A stretch of 64,000 nucleotides of DNA, from assembly GCA_037974665.1 (NCBI GenBank), contig CM075773.1, forward strand, positions 65,020,263 through 65,084,262, read 5' to 3'. The DNA comes from Ehretia macrophylla. Lineage: Eukaryota; Streptophyta; Magnoliopsida; Boraginales; Ehretiaceae. How positions within the stretch are numbered: the stretch's first letter is position 1; every line of letters begins with the position of its first letter. Below the pieces are notes generated by a model, which made no database searches, was not told where the DNA came from, and saw only the letters and a list, made by a program, of their open reading frames with translations. Of the stretch, positions 21,363 through 32,704 are shown in pieces. A program made the translations under genes and the position numbers.

Positions 21363-22384
21363 TGTAATGCCCTGAACCTTCACGGAATCAGGTCCCTGAT
21401 CCCAAACCCCAAGTCACGAAAAAGGAGAAAAAATGGAAGGAGTCTCCCCTGTACCTAGGCTAAACCATAAATTTGTACGCAGAAGATTCAACCCAAACAA
21501 CATTCACAACATATATATAAAGGTTTATTTGAGTTCATAAAACCATTTTTAGCTAAACAACCTCTAAGCTAGGTGATTATAACTTATTATTTACCAATTG
21601 GTGGGCCTCAACCTAATTACAAACCTTAGTGCACATAAATATATATACCATGCCTTTACTAAGTTATCATACTACTCTAATCAACTTTTAATTTAGACTT
21701 TAATACATCACTTTACATAACAATTACATTCAAGATCACAAAATAAAATACAAGTCAGGCTATCCAATTTGCTTTACAAAAATTCACATATGACATCCAT
21801 TCAATGCTACAAGCAATCACGGGGACACTTGATCTTCCTATTCTACCTCTTGAAACTATCTCGGCCATGCCTGTAAAATGTTAGAAAGAGGGGTGCGCAA
21901 AACTCTATTGCTTAGTGAGGGAGGGAAACAGTTATCCGGAGATTTTTCAAAAACCTTTTTGTGGAATGCAACAAATAATCACAAGGTTAAGTAACAATAC
22001 GAGATAGATAATAATTAAACAACTAAATAACACACATTAAAAAGGATACGATTTCAATAACCCCAAACACTCCAAAGTCTTGATCTCGATCACGAACCAC
22101 GAACATGAACAATTTGTCGGCATAACCCCAATCACTCCAATGGGTGTACTCCGGATGTACCCAGAAATCCTACGACCTAACACCCTTTTGTGATCTCCAG
22201 ACCAAGCGAGTGAGGGACTAGAGCACGGAGATTGAATACTCACTTGCAAGCCCGCTACCGCCCAGTGAATATCCAACACATCCGCCCCGACAATATGGTT
22301 GCGCAACCACAATACAATTCACACAAGATAGTATAATCGAGATAATTCAATAAACACATAATCGAGGGACAACAAAGTAGGTTG

Positions 22385-22622
22385 TGTGACACACCCAGGC
22401 TAAGCGAATACCCTGGCCACTTTTGGGCTCAAGGCAGAGGCACACCCGCGATGCGCACTATAGAAGTATTGTCCGCTCTAGGTTACCACATTAGGCCCCT
22501 CACGGTTTTGTCCCTTCGAGGTTCTCACCTCAAAAGGGACCTCTACGAATATAAGGCGGAACCCCGCTCTATATATTCAGCAATACCACTTCCTAATCCT
22601 CCGATGTGGGATAGTTTACACA
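22385..22622 (-). repeat. TRIM LTR, left (238 bp)
   Basis: In minus orientation it starts TGTGTAAACTATCCCACATC and ends GGGTGTGTCACA. It has the same length as the copy at 22698-22935 and differs by few bases by eye. Confidence 0.85.
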
Positions 22623-22697
22623 TATCCACCCCCCCTTAGGAGGACCCAGCGCCCTCGCGGGTCAACTGGTCAACGGAGGCAGGCTCTGATACCACTT

Positions 22698-22935
22698 TGT
22701 GACACACCTAGGCTAAGCGAATACCCTGGCCACTTTTGGGCTCAAGGCAGAGGTACACTCGCCATGCGTACTATAGAAGTATTGTCCGCTCTGGGTTACC
22801 ACATTGGGCCCCTCACGGTTTTGTCCCTTCGAGGTTCTCACCTCAAAAGGGCCCTCTACGAATATAAGGCAGAACCCCGCTCTATATATTCAGCAATACC
22901 ACTTCCTAATCCTCCGATGTGGGATAGTTTACACA
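22698..22935 (-). repeat. TRIM LTR, central (238 bp)
   Basis: This is the 5' LTR of the left half. The minus-strand end TGTGTCACA is followed by AAG and the primer site TGGTATCAGAGCC. Its start (22935) faces the truncated LTR of the right half at the dimer centre. Confidence 0.85.
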
Positions 22936-22939
22936 TATC

Positions 22940-23093
22940 CCCTGGCCAAAAACCGTGAGGGGTATGGGCCCCAAGCAGACAATTCCTACATAGTGGCGCT
23001 TCGGGCCCATACGCCATGGCCTCGTGTTTCGCTCGTGCCGTTAAGGACGGGGTGTATCCTGCAGACGTGGGTGCGTTGGTTCGAGGCGTTACA
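22940..23093 (+). repeat. TRIM LTR, 5'-truncated, right half
   Basis: Only the last 150 or so bases of the LTR remain, from CCTGGCCAAAAACCGTGAGG to GAGGCGTTACA. The first third is missing. It is followed by AAGG and the primer site. Confidence 0.8.
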
Positions 23094-23169
23094 AAGGTGG
23101 TATCAAAGCCGACGTGTCCCTTGTGCCAGTGGCCCGCAAGGGCGCTGGGCCTCCTTAAGGGGGGGTGAA

Positions 23170-23427
23170 TGTGAGGAATCGCATCCCACATCGGACGCGG
23201 ATACCCTGGGATCGCTAGATATAAGTGGCTATGTGGCCCTTGTATCGTGTAGGCGCCTTTTCCTGGTAGTGGCCAGGGAAGGACAAAACCGTGAGCGTAT
23301 GGGCGCAAAGCGGACAATTCCTACATAGTGCGTTTTCGGGCCCGTACGCCATGGCCTCGGTGCACGCTCGTCCCCTATGGGCGGGGTGTATCCTGCAGGC
23401 GTGGGTGAGTTGGTTCGGGGTGTTACA
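23170..23427 (+). repeat. TRIM LTR, right (258 bp)
   Basis: It starts TGTGAGGAATCGCATCCCAC and ends GGGGTGTTACA. It shares CCCACATCGGA and AACCGTGAG with the left-half LTRs but is clearly diverged, so the two halves belong to different subfamilies of one TRIM family. Confidence 0.83.
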
Positions 23428-25165
23428 GGTTGTCCTTGCACGTATGGTACAATTAATAAGCAATAGAAACAATATAATCGAGAGATCATGCATATTCATT
23501 CAATTCATATCATAGTATACATGCAATCCAACTCATGAAACTCCTCCGATTAGATAAACATTTTATACAAGTTCACTTAGACACTTAGCTAGTCAATTAC
23601 AAGACAACTACTAACAACCAATTCAATTTTCTATAAACTAACCCTTTACATTTTCTAGCCATTAAACAAGTTATCTATCAACGGTACACACCACAGTCAC
23701 TAATAAACCACTATCAAGCTCCCTAAAGCAGACAAACACACACGGCCAATATGACCCCCGAGAATTTCATCACATCATTTAAATAACTGCTGCATAAACT
23801 ACTTGTGCATTATACATGCATTTCTTTTCTTGATTAAATTGCTTTACTATTTGGCACTATTTATAAGAAATTTGACTATTTTAAATGCTTGATCTATTAT
23901 TTTTCTTAAACCCCATGACATATAAAAGGAATCGGGATATGGTAGTTTTGAGCTTTTGGGATCGGGAGTATGCGTTTGGAAAAATGTTTTCACTTCATTT
24001 GAATAGTGTTACGTAAGTTAACATTGGGATTTTGATTGACAAACAATTAAGTGACTTTTTAACTTAGTTTGACCTAGCATTGGTGATATTTGACTTAGAA
24101 ATTTTAGTATATACATATACATACATGCATTAACTCCACACTTAAACATATTTGCTCATAAAAAACAATCAAAAAAATTCCCATTTTACCCTCTACCCGA
24201 CGGCAGAAAGGAGAGGAAATGAAACATTTTCTTCAACCAATCTTGGTGACTTGATCTCTTGCTAGCATCCTACACCTATTTCCAAGTTTCTCCAAGCTTC
24301 TTCTAGCCTCTTAATCTCTATACAAGTGAGGGAGTTGCATTTTTTTTGAATTTGAAGTTTGTTTCATATATGTTGAAATTCTTATATTGTTAGATATAGC
24401 TATGATACTTGTTATGGATGCTAGATATATGTTATTTAAAGCCTATAGAACTATCTTATATAGCTTGATAGCATAATACATGGTTGAAAGCTTGGTTGGT
24501 AAGAAAGAGATGATGAATAGTGCCTAAACTTAGGGTTTTGATAAAATTTGCTAACTAGAATGAATTGAGGCTTCCTTTAGGTGCTCTAGGCTTTAGTGAA
24601 ACTAGTTGGGAGGCCACGTGAAGTTGAATCACCCGAAATTAAGCAAAATTGCAAAATTAACTAACTTTAACAAGGGGATTTTTCACGTAATGCAATTCGG
24701 GCACGTTTGAGCTTTGGATTAGGTATCCTTGGGGCATGGAAGCACTTTTGTTGATTTCGTTGCGTGAAATTGGGGTTCAGATATGATGGTTGTAGTTAAA
24801 ACCCACTCGGGGCCTTCCCGAGCTTTTGCTTCCAAAGCGAGTTTTCATGGCCTTGATAGGTGCTTTTTGACTTAATTAGGAAGGTAGTATGATTGGATTG
24901 TAGATTTGTAACTTCGAAAGGCATATAGGAGAAGAATTGCTTAGCTAAAGAAAGGGGAAAAGTAGTAATTGGCTACCTTTATGCTTCTAAATGCTTGTAG
25001 ATGTGTTATTATGTATTTATACGCTTGTCTATAGTATAAATGAGCTATTTGAAAAGGTTGTGGAAGAAAATATGCTTTTGTCTCCTTTATGTTTATATCA
25101 TGACTTAGTGCATATTGTGATTATTTGCGAGGGAGGCCTACTTTGTCGTCCCTCTTACGTGTATG

Positions 25166-27641
25166 TGTAACGCCCTGACCCAACCCCACGCTAAAGGTTA
25201 AGTATGGACCCGATAAACGGACAGAGTCTCCTCTGTACCGCGGATATTTTGGAAACCTGTAAATGCTCAAAATAGCCACAATATACTAAAATAAACTTTT
25301 ATAATTAAAATTCCAAGGTTTAAGGCCATCCAAGCCAGGAGACAAACGAAAGTTCAGATTCACACAAGCATGCACCCAACTTAACTTTTCATTAACCTTT
25401 TTAACATGCCATGCTAGTATAACATTAGAAGAAGTCTTAGAAGTTGAAACCAAACATACATCTATACATACACCCCCAAACATGCAAGAACTAATAGAAG
25501 AATTAAAAATTATTACAAGCTATAGTATCTCAAAGCTATCACTACAACCAAATGTCTTTAACTTGCAACTACAAAGCATATACATAGCCCTAAGGCCACA
25601 AAATAGATCATAGTATAATAATACAAGTACGTCATAAAGGAACAAGAAGGCACATCCACCTTAGACAACAAACACATAGCTACTAGGGTAAAGGCTCAGC
25701 CTGCACTTCTTCTTCTTCCACTACCACCTCAACTAGCTGGGGATCACCCTTAGCACTTCCTGAAACATGATATCAAGATATGAGCAACACTGTTGCCCAG
25801 TGAGGGATAAGGTCCCGGAGCGTGCAATGCAATAGGTAATACAGTTAAACAATAATAGCAATTAAACAATTTAAGAAATAACAATAGCTTAAATAACCAC
25901 ACATTACAAGGATACATTTCACTTAACCCCAACACACCAAATCTTCAATCCACGAACACGATCCACGAACCACGATCACAATCACGATAAGCCGGCATAA
26001 CCCCAAACACTCCAATGGGTGTACTCCGAATGTACTCCGATAATCCTACGACCCAACATCCCTTGGCAATCTCCGGACCAAGCGAATGAAGGACTAGGGC
26101 ACGTAGTTTGAATATCCACCGTCTAGCCGATATTCAACACATCCGCCCCTGATACTATGGTTGCGCAACCACTATGCAATGCACTTAACAATGACAAGAT
26201 ATCAATAATATTATAAGCAATAACACGTGGGAGGATCAACAAAGTAGGTTGACCTCGAAACAGATATATTAGAAGCAGTTCAATAACCAAATAAGAGGTT
26301 TACAAAGGGGAAAATCCAAGATACATTTAGAACCCTACCAAAAGCTTCAAAATAACTTGAAGTCACATTTAAACACATATGGATACATGCTAAGGTCTTG
26401 GATGCAAGTGACAGTCGAATTTACCCTTAAACCCCTTTTAATCCCGTCCGTTTTTCTTCCAAACTCATATTAAGGATTCCAATTCGAGGGAAGGCTATAC
26501 CAATCTTCTATTTAACCCTTAAGGTACCCTTACAACCCACAATTTCATCCAATTACCCGCAATTACCCAGAAAGCCCTATTTTTCCTTTTATAGCCTTGA
26601 ACTACACATACATCAACCAAGCTTCAAACAAGGGTTAGCAAAGTTTCTATCGCACCTAGGTAGTCTAAGAATACTAAAAGTGAAGTCCGAATCCACCCAG
26701 ATTCGCATTATCCCCGAAACCCTTTTGTTAAAGTCGGCTAATTCACGTTCTATGCAAATTTAAAGCAATTCAAATGCACGGGGCTATTAGACTACCTTCA
26801 TTAGAACCTAAGGCATCTATTAGAAGCATTGAATCAAGCTAATATGCACAATTACACAAAACCCTAGAATTTCATCACTATTCACCTCATAAATTAAATT
26901 ACCGATTCTAACCGTTTAAAATGCGAACCAATGGCTCAAATACGTTCTCTAGCACTTATATACAAGGTATAATAGTATAGGTAAGCATTACAATAGCATT
27001 GGAACACATTTCTAATAAATCAAGAAAATAGCAACAATTTTAAAATGCGCAAAAAGTTATGAAATCCCTCACCAATGCGCGAAGGAGCTCACGGGAGGCT
27101 TGCACACACCCTAAACTACTTGCTCTAGACTTGGAGAGGCTTGAATTGAACAGTTGAAGTGCAAGAATTATTTTTTTCTCCTTCCTTGCTGCTCTCGGCT
27201 TCTGCACAGTTTTTCCAGCTTTTTTTTTTCTTTTGTGTTTTATGAGCGTATGTTATGAGATATTAGGTATATATTTGGGTGGGGTCAAGTGGGTGCTTAA
27301 ATGAGCTACTAAAATAATCGTTGTTAACTTTAAAACGAGCCTAAGGTGAAAAGTGTAGGCTAGCTAATTAAATTACTAAGTTATGTTACGTAACACTATT
27401 CCTAGTTTGCTAAAAATATTTTATAGACGAGGATTCTGAACGCTAATCGCACAAAGGCACATTTTTCCCATTCTTTTAACAATTAATATGATTTAATAAA
27501 ATTGCTAATTCACTAATATAGTGCAGTTTGAAAATGGAGTGAATAGTGGCTAAAGAAGATAGTTAATAAAGCACAAAAGGAAATGCGCAAATCATGGGTG
27601 CAACAGTAAGTTAATGCAAGGCAAAAAGCTCAGGCGTCACA
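25166..27641 (-). repeat. 3' LTR of the Ty3 element (2476 bp)
   Basis: Plus-strand text runs from TGTAACGCCCTGACCC to AGGCGTCACA. It matches 32705-35196 along its whole length. It carries a degraded form of the conserved LTR hairpin near 26018-26038. Confidence 0.92.
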
Positions 27642-30600
27642 TCCTCTCCCCCTTAAACTAATTGCGTCCACGCAATTCTTACATGATTCGGTGAATAACT
27701 CTGGATATCGATCTCGTATCTGATCCTCTTTTTCCCAGGTAGCATCCTCCAACCCATGATGATCCCACAGAACTTTAACCATCGGAATGCTTTTAGTCCT
27801 CAGCTCTTGAACTTTCTGATTAACAATCCGAAGAGGTTTCTACGTGTAGGTTAAAATTTCACTGATCTCTAGTGGCTCAGGCTCAAGAACATGAGAAGGA
27901 TCTGGCTGATACTTTCGAAGCATAAAAACTTGGAGGACATCATGAATTCTGCCCAGGCTAGGAGGCAAAGCTAGTCGATAAGCCAATTCACCAACAGTTT
28001 CAATTATTTCAAAGGGTCCCACGTAACGAGGACTGAGTTTACCTCCCTTGCCATGCCGAATCAAGCCCTTGCCAGGAGAAATTTTCAGAAATACCCGATC
28101 CCCTACGGCAAATTTCATATCACGACGGCGTCTATCTGCATAACTCTTTTGCCGACTCTGTGCTGTAAGTATTCTTTTTCTGATAGGTTGAACATTATCA
28201 ATCATTCTGTTCATCTCTGGCAATAAAGTAGGATCAATAGATTTCAATTCTCTAACTTCATCCCAATATAAAGGAGATATGCATTTCCGCCCATACAAAG
28301 CTTCATACGGTGCCATACCGATAGTAGCTTGATAACTGTTGTTATAAGCAAATTCTGCAAGAGGTAAGTATTTCTCCCAACTCTTACTGAAGTCTAGAAT
28401 GCATGCTTGAAGCATATCCTCTAGTATTAAGATAGTTCTTTCAGATTGCCCATCAGTTTGAGGATGATAAGAAGTACTGAAAGTCAATGCCGTACCCAAA
28501 GCTTTCTGAATCTTCTGCCAGAACTGAGATGTGAATTTGGGATCTCTATCTGACACAATACTCTTGGAAATCCCATGAAGTCTAACAATATTCTCAACAT
28601 AAATTTCAGCCAACCTATCAAGAGATTCAGTTTTCTTTGTAGCAATAAAATGAGAGGTTTTGGTCAATCTATCCACAACAACCCAGACTGAATCATGTCC
28701 TCTCGAAGACCGCGGTAAATCTGACACGAAATCCATGGTAATGTGATCCCATTTCCAAACAGGAATAGCCAAAGGCTGCAACAACCCTGCTGGTCTCTGA
28801 TGCTCAGCTTTAACTTTCTGACATGTAAGACATTTAGCAACATAGTCAGCAATCTCTCTCTTTATGTTGTTCCACCAGTAGTTCTATTTCAGATCTCTGT
28901 ACATCTTGGTACTGCCTGGATGGATAGTAAACTTAGAATTATGAGCCTCTGCAAGAATTTCTTCCTTTAAAGCTGGCTCAGAATGAATACAAATTCTGCC
29001 TTTGAACTTAAGAAGACCATCATCATGCAATTTGAAATCCGACTCTCCCCCTTTCGACTTTTCTAAGATTTTCGTCAATTGCAGATCAGCTTGCTGAGCC
29101 TCTCTAATCCTGGATAATAAAAGAGACTGAATATGCAAACTTGCAAATTGAATACCAGAATCTGAAGTGTTGGGCCTTCATAAATATAATTCCTCAATGA
29201 ACTCCCTATTTTTGATGATTAGACTAGCAACTGTAGCCTTTCGGCTTAAGGCATCAGCAACAATATTAGCCTTACCTGGCAGATAATTGATAGTACAATT
29301 ATAATCCTCAAGTAACTCCAACCAACGCCTCTGCCTCATATTCAACTCTTTCTGAGAAAAGAGATATTTCAGACTCTTGTGATCAGTAAAGATTTCAAAT
29401 TTATTACCCCAAAGATAGTGATGCCATTTCTTTAATGCAAAGATGATAGCTGCAAGCTCAAGATCATGCGTTGGGTAATTAAGCTCATAAGGTTTCAATT
29501 TTCTGGAAGCATGGGCAATAACTTTTCCATTCTGCATCAATACACAACCCAAACCTTCCTTAGAAGCATCACTATAGATTACCAGATTATCGGTACCCTC
29601 AGGTAGAGCGAGAATAGGAGCTGTGGTTAATCTCTTCTTTAGTTCCTGGAAGCTAGCCTCACATTTCTCATTCCAGTCAAATATAGTCTTCTTTCGAGTG
29701 AGTTGAGTCAAAGGTCCAGTAATTTTAGAGAAATCTTTGACAAACCTTCTGTAATAACCCGCTAAACCCAGAAAACTGCGAATTTATGTAACAGTCTCCG
29801 GCTGTTTCCATGCCATGACAACCTCAATCTTTGCTGGATCAACAGAAATTCCATCCTGAGAAATAATGTGGCCCATAAAAGTGACTTGCCTTAACCAGAA
29901 CTCACATTTGCTAAACTTTGCAAATAACCGATGCTCCTGAAGAGTCTGCAACACAATTCTAAGATGTTGTTCATGTTCCGCCTCAGATTTAGAATAGACA
30001 AGAATATCATCAATGAAAATAACTACAAACTGATCCAGATATGGGCGGAATACTCTCTGTATCAAATCCATAAATGCGGCGGGAGCATTAGTTAACCCAA
30101 ACGGCAAAACAACAAACTCATAATGACCATACCGAGTTCTGAAAGCAGTTTTGGGAACATCATCAGACTTAATCCTTAACTGATAATAGTTCTGCCTCAG
30201 ATCGAATTTAGAAAATACCCTGGCACCTTGCAGCTGATCAAATAACTCCTCAATCAAAGGCAATGGATACTTGTTTTTGATAGTTATCTGATTAAGACCC
30301 CGATAATCAATGCATAACCGAAGAGATCCGTCTTTCTTTTTAACAAATAAGACCGGTGCACCCCAAGGTGAAGAACTCAGCTGAATGAATCCCTTCTCAA
30401 GTAAACCCTGCAACTAAATTTTCAATTCTTGCAACTCAGGTGGAGCCATTCTGTACGGAGTCCTAGAGATAGGCGTAACCCCCGGTAATAAGTCGATCAC
30501 AAACTTTATCTCTCTATCAGGTGGTAAACCAGGTAATTCCTCAGGAAACACCCCCGGAAACTCTCTCACGATAGGTACATCATTCAGTTTCAATTGATCA

Positions 30601-31098
30601 CCAGGTTGATTAATCAAATAAGCAAAGTAAGCCTCACAACCCTTACCTAACATTTTTGATGCTTTAATAAAAGATATGATAAGAGTTCCCGTAGATTTTC
30701 TACTGCCAACTATTTCAAGTACGGGCTGGTCGGGCATTTCTAGTTTTACAATCTTCTTTCTACAATCGAGTTGAGTATAATATCTACCTAACCAGTCCAT
30801 CCCCAATATAATTTCAAAGTCGCGGAAAGGTAGAATAATTAAATCGGCAGGAAAAACACGACCTTGAATAAAATATTACATGCCTTGCAGATAGATTTGG
30901 TGACAAACTTCGGCCCCATAGGTGTATAAATCACAATATCATGCAATAGTTTATCATGCTTCAACTTAGCATTTTGTGCACAAATAGGTATAATAAATGA
31001 ATGCGAAGCCCCTGAATCAATTAAAACTTTAATTGATTGATCATTAAGAAGAAAAGTACGTTCTACTACAGCGGTCGTATCTGGAAGCTCCTCTGCAT
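27642..31098 (-). pseudogene. Ty3 pol: protease, RT, RNase H, integrase, chromodomain, with nonsense codons
   Basis: In order on the minus strand: protease with LIDSGASHSFI (about 31000-31040); reverse transcriptase with FIDDILVYS (near 30000); RNase H with [11 protein letters not shown] (near 29580); integrase zinc finger CLTCQKVKAEHQ; integrase core with VSDRDPKF and SERTI; chromodomain ending WEKEDQIRDRYPELF (about 27690-27730). From 30806 down to 27660 one frame is kept throughout, broken only by single stops at 30414-30416, 29784-29786, 29178-29180, 28884-28886 and 27840-27842. Function in the intact family: reverse transcription, then integration targeted through the chromodomain to methylated chromatin. 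Here it is inactive. Confidence 0.92.
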
Positions 31099-32336
31099 CT
31101 AAGGCAAATACTCAGGCCTGACCCCGCGGTACTGGTGTTGCAACTGAACCCCTGGTCTGATTGCCTTGACCAGATGTCTGACCCCTGGTATTCTTGAATT
31201 TCTGGCAGTCTCTAACCCTGTGTTGATCACTGTTGCATCCGGTACATCGGCCAAATCTCTTCCAACAATTCTCCTCAGTATGACCCTGGCATTGACAGAA
31301 GCTGCACTGTTGGTGACGTCTTGCAACAGTGCCTCCCGAAGGAGCTCTGTAAGTAGAGGTAGCTGAACTACCCTGTTGAGAACAAACTACTGCTGGTCGA
31401 GTCTGCCCCTGACTCTGACTCTGGGCTGGTCGAGACTGAGTCTGAACAGGCCCTGTATAACTCTATGTCTGCCTCAGCTGTGGACTCCGCCCCACTGGAA
31501 TCGTCTGCCTCTGGTACCCCTGACTCTGAGACTGGAACTGACGCTTACTTGACTGACTAGTCTCTGCCAACACGTCAGCCTTGCATTTTTCATACCTCGA
31601 GGCGGCTCTGACCACTGCAGCATAGTTAGGGTAATCATTCGCAGACAGATTAAGCATAATATCATTCCTCAATCCCATAATGAATCTCTGCATCTTCATG
31701 TCCTCTGGTTGTACCAAAGCTGTCATATAACGGGAAAGCCTAGTAAAAGCAGCCTCATATTGATCTACTATCATATTTCCCTGCTTCAAAACTATGAACT
31801 CTGCTTGACATCTCTCATGGGCAACCACTATATTTATCTCAGAATTCTCGAACGAAGTCAGCCCATGAATGTTGAACCGTCTCAGCTTCCCATTTCTCAT
31901 TAATAGTACGCCACCACTCCTTGGCATCACCCTCCAGAAGAAATGTGGCATAAGTAATTTTTCTCTCATCACTACACTCAAGAATTGCAGCCACCCTTTC
32001 AAATTTCCTCAACCACAATTCGGCCTTTATATCATCAGGTTCTCCAAAGAAACTGCAGGCCCCGTGATGTAAAAATATGTCATACAAATTAACTCTGGTA
32101 GTACTATTACCCTCGGCTCTGGCAGCCTGATTACCTCTGGCAGCCCCTGTCTGACCCTGCTGAGTTACGAACTGGGCAATGGTATTCATAGCAGTAGCCA
32201 TAGTAGCCAGAATCTGTGCAGTGCTAGGTTCTGGACCCTGTGGTGGTGCATTCTCTGCTACACCTTCACCTTCTCCCAGTACACCCTGCCTAGGAGCTTC
32301 TTCCGGCTCTCTCCCCGGTCTGCCCCTTCTCCTCAT
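31099..32336 (-). pseudogene. Ty3 gag, frameshifted
   Basis: The start MRRRGRPGREPEEAPRQ at 32336 opens a Gag whose frame shifts between about 31840 and 32000. The matrix/capsid part reads on from there (a QYEAAFTRLSRYM motif, typical Retrotrans_gag). A CCHC knuckle follows in another frame, with CSFC then GHTEENC (near 31280-31330), and all four ligands are present. At least two frame changes prevent a full product. Confidence 0.85.
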
Positions 32337-32685
32337 CTCAAACAGCTAGAATGCAAAGTATTATGATAGACATTTACATAAATTACAGGTAAGGCACATA
32401 GGAAGAAGTTCAAATAAATCCACATAAGTCACATATTACATTAGAAGAATGTTCACATACAAGAGATTCATAGTCACTTAATCATGCTTGACATTCTAGA
32501 CTTTTCATTTTCAAACATTAACTCTTAAAGACCTTTCGCATTCCATTGTCATACTAGCACGTTCATTCCCAATTCAAATTTCACTTAGGCAAATTAAAGA
32601 ACTACAATTTCATACAATCACAAAATCACATAGCAGACCCCTACCCATAGACCGAGAAATTTAACCCGACTTCATGCAATCTATA

Positions 32686-32697
32686 GCTCTGATACCA
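32686..32697 (-). other. primer-binding site of the Ty3 element
   Basis: The minus strand reads TGGTATCAGAGC, an exact iMet-type site, seven bases from the 5' LTR end. Confidence 0.9.
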
Positions 32698-32704
32698 CCT
32701 AAAA

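Larger units (their letters stand above)
22385..23427. mobile_element. head-to-head inverted dimer of a TRIM element
   Basis: Left half, minus strand: LTR 22385-22622, polypurine tract 22623-22638, interior of about 45 bases, primer site 22682-22694, LTR 22698-22935. Right half, plus strand: LTR remnant about 22940-23093, primer site TGGTATCAAAGCC 23098-23110, interior, polypurine tract 23157-23169, LTR 23170-23427. The interiors of both halves share GCGCTGGGYCYCCTTAAGG. One 5-bp duplication GGTTG (22380-22384 and 23428-23432) encloses the whole 1043-bp unit and none is seen at the internal junction, so it behaves as one insertion. ORFs within it are not genes. Confidence 0.82.

Noticed and set aside
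22385..22935. Cassandra-type TRIM with 5S rRNA in its LTR
   Set aside because: I could not see the 5S promoter boxes in the LTRs, so only the general TRIM class is claimed.
22804..23328. Overlapping ORFs of 150-174 codons on both strands
   Set aside because: They lie entirely in the TRIM dimer, whose LTRs are GC-rich and non-coding; the frames do not follow any domain.
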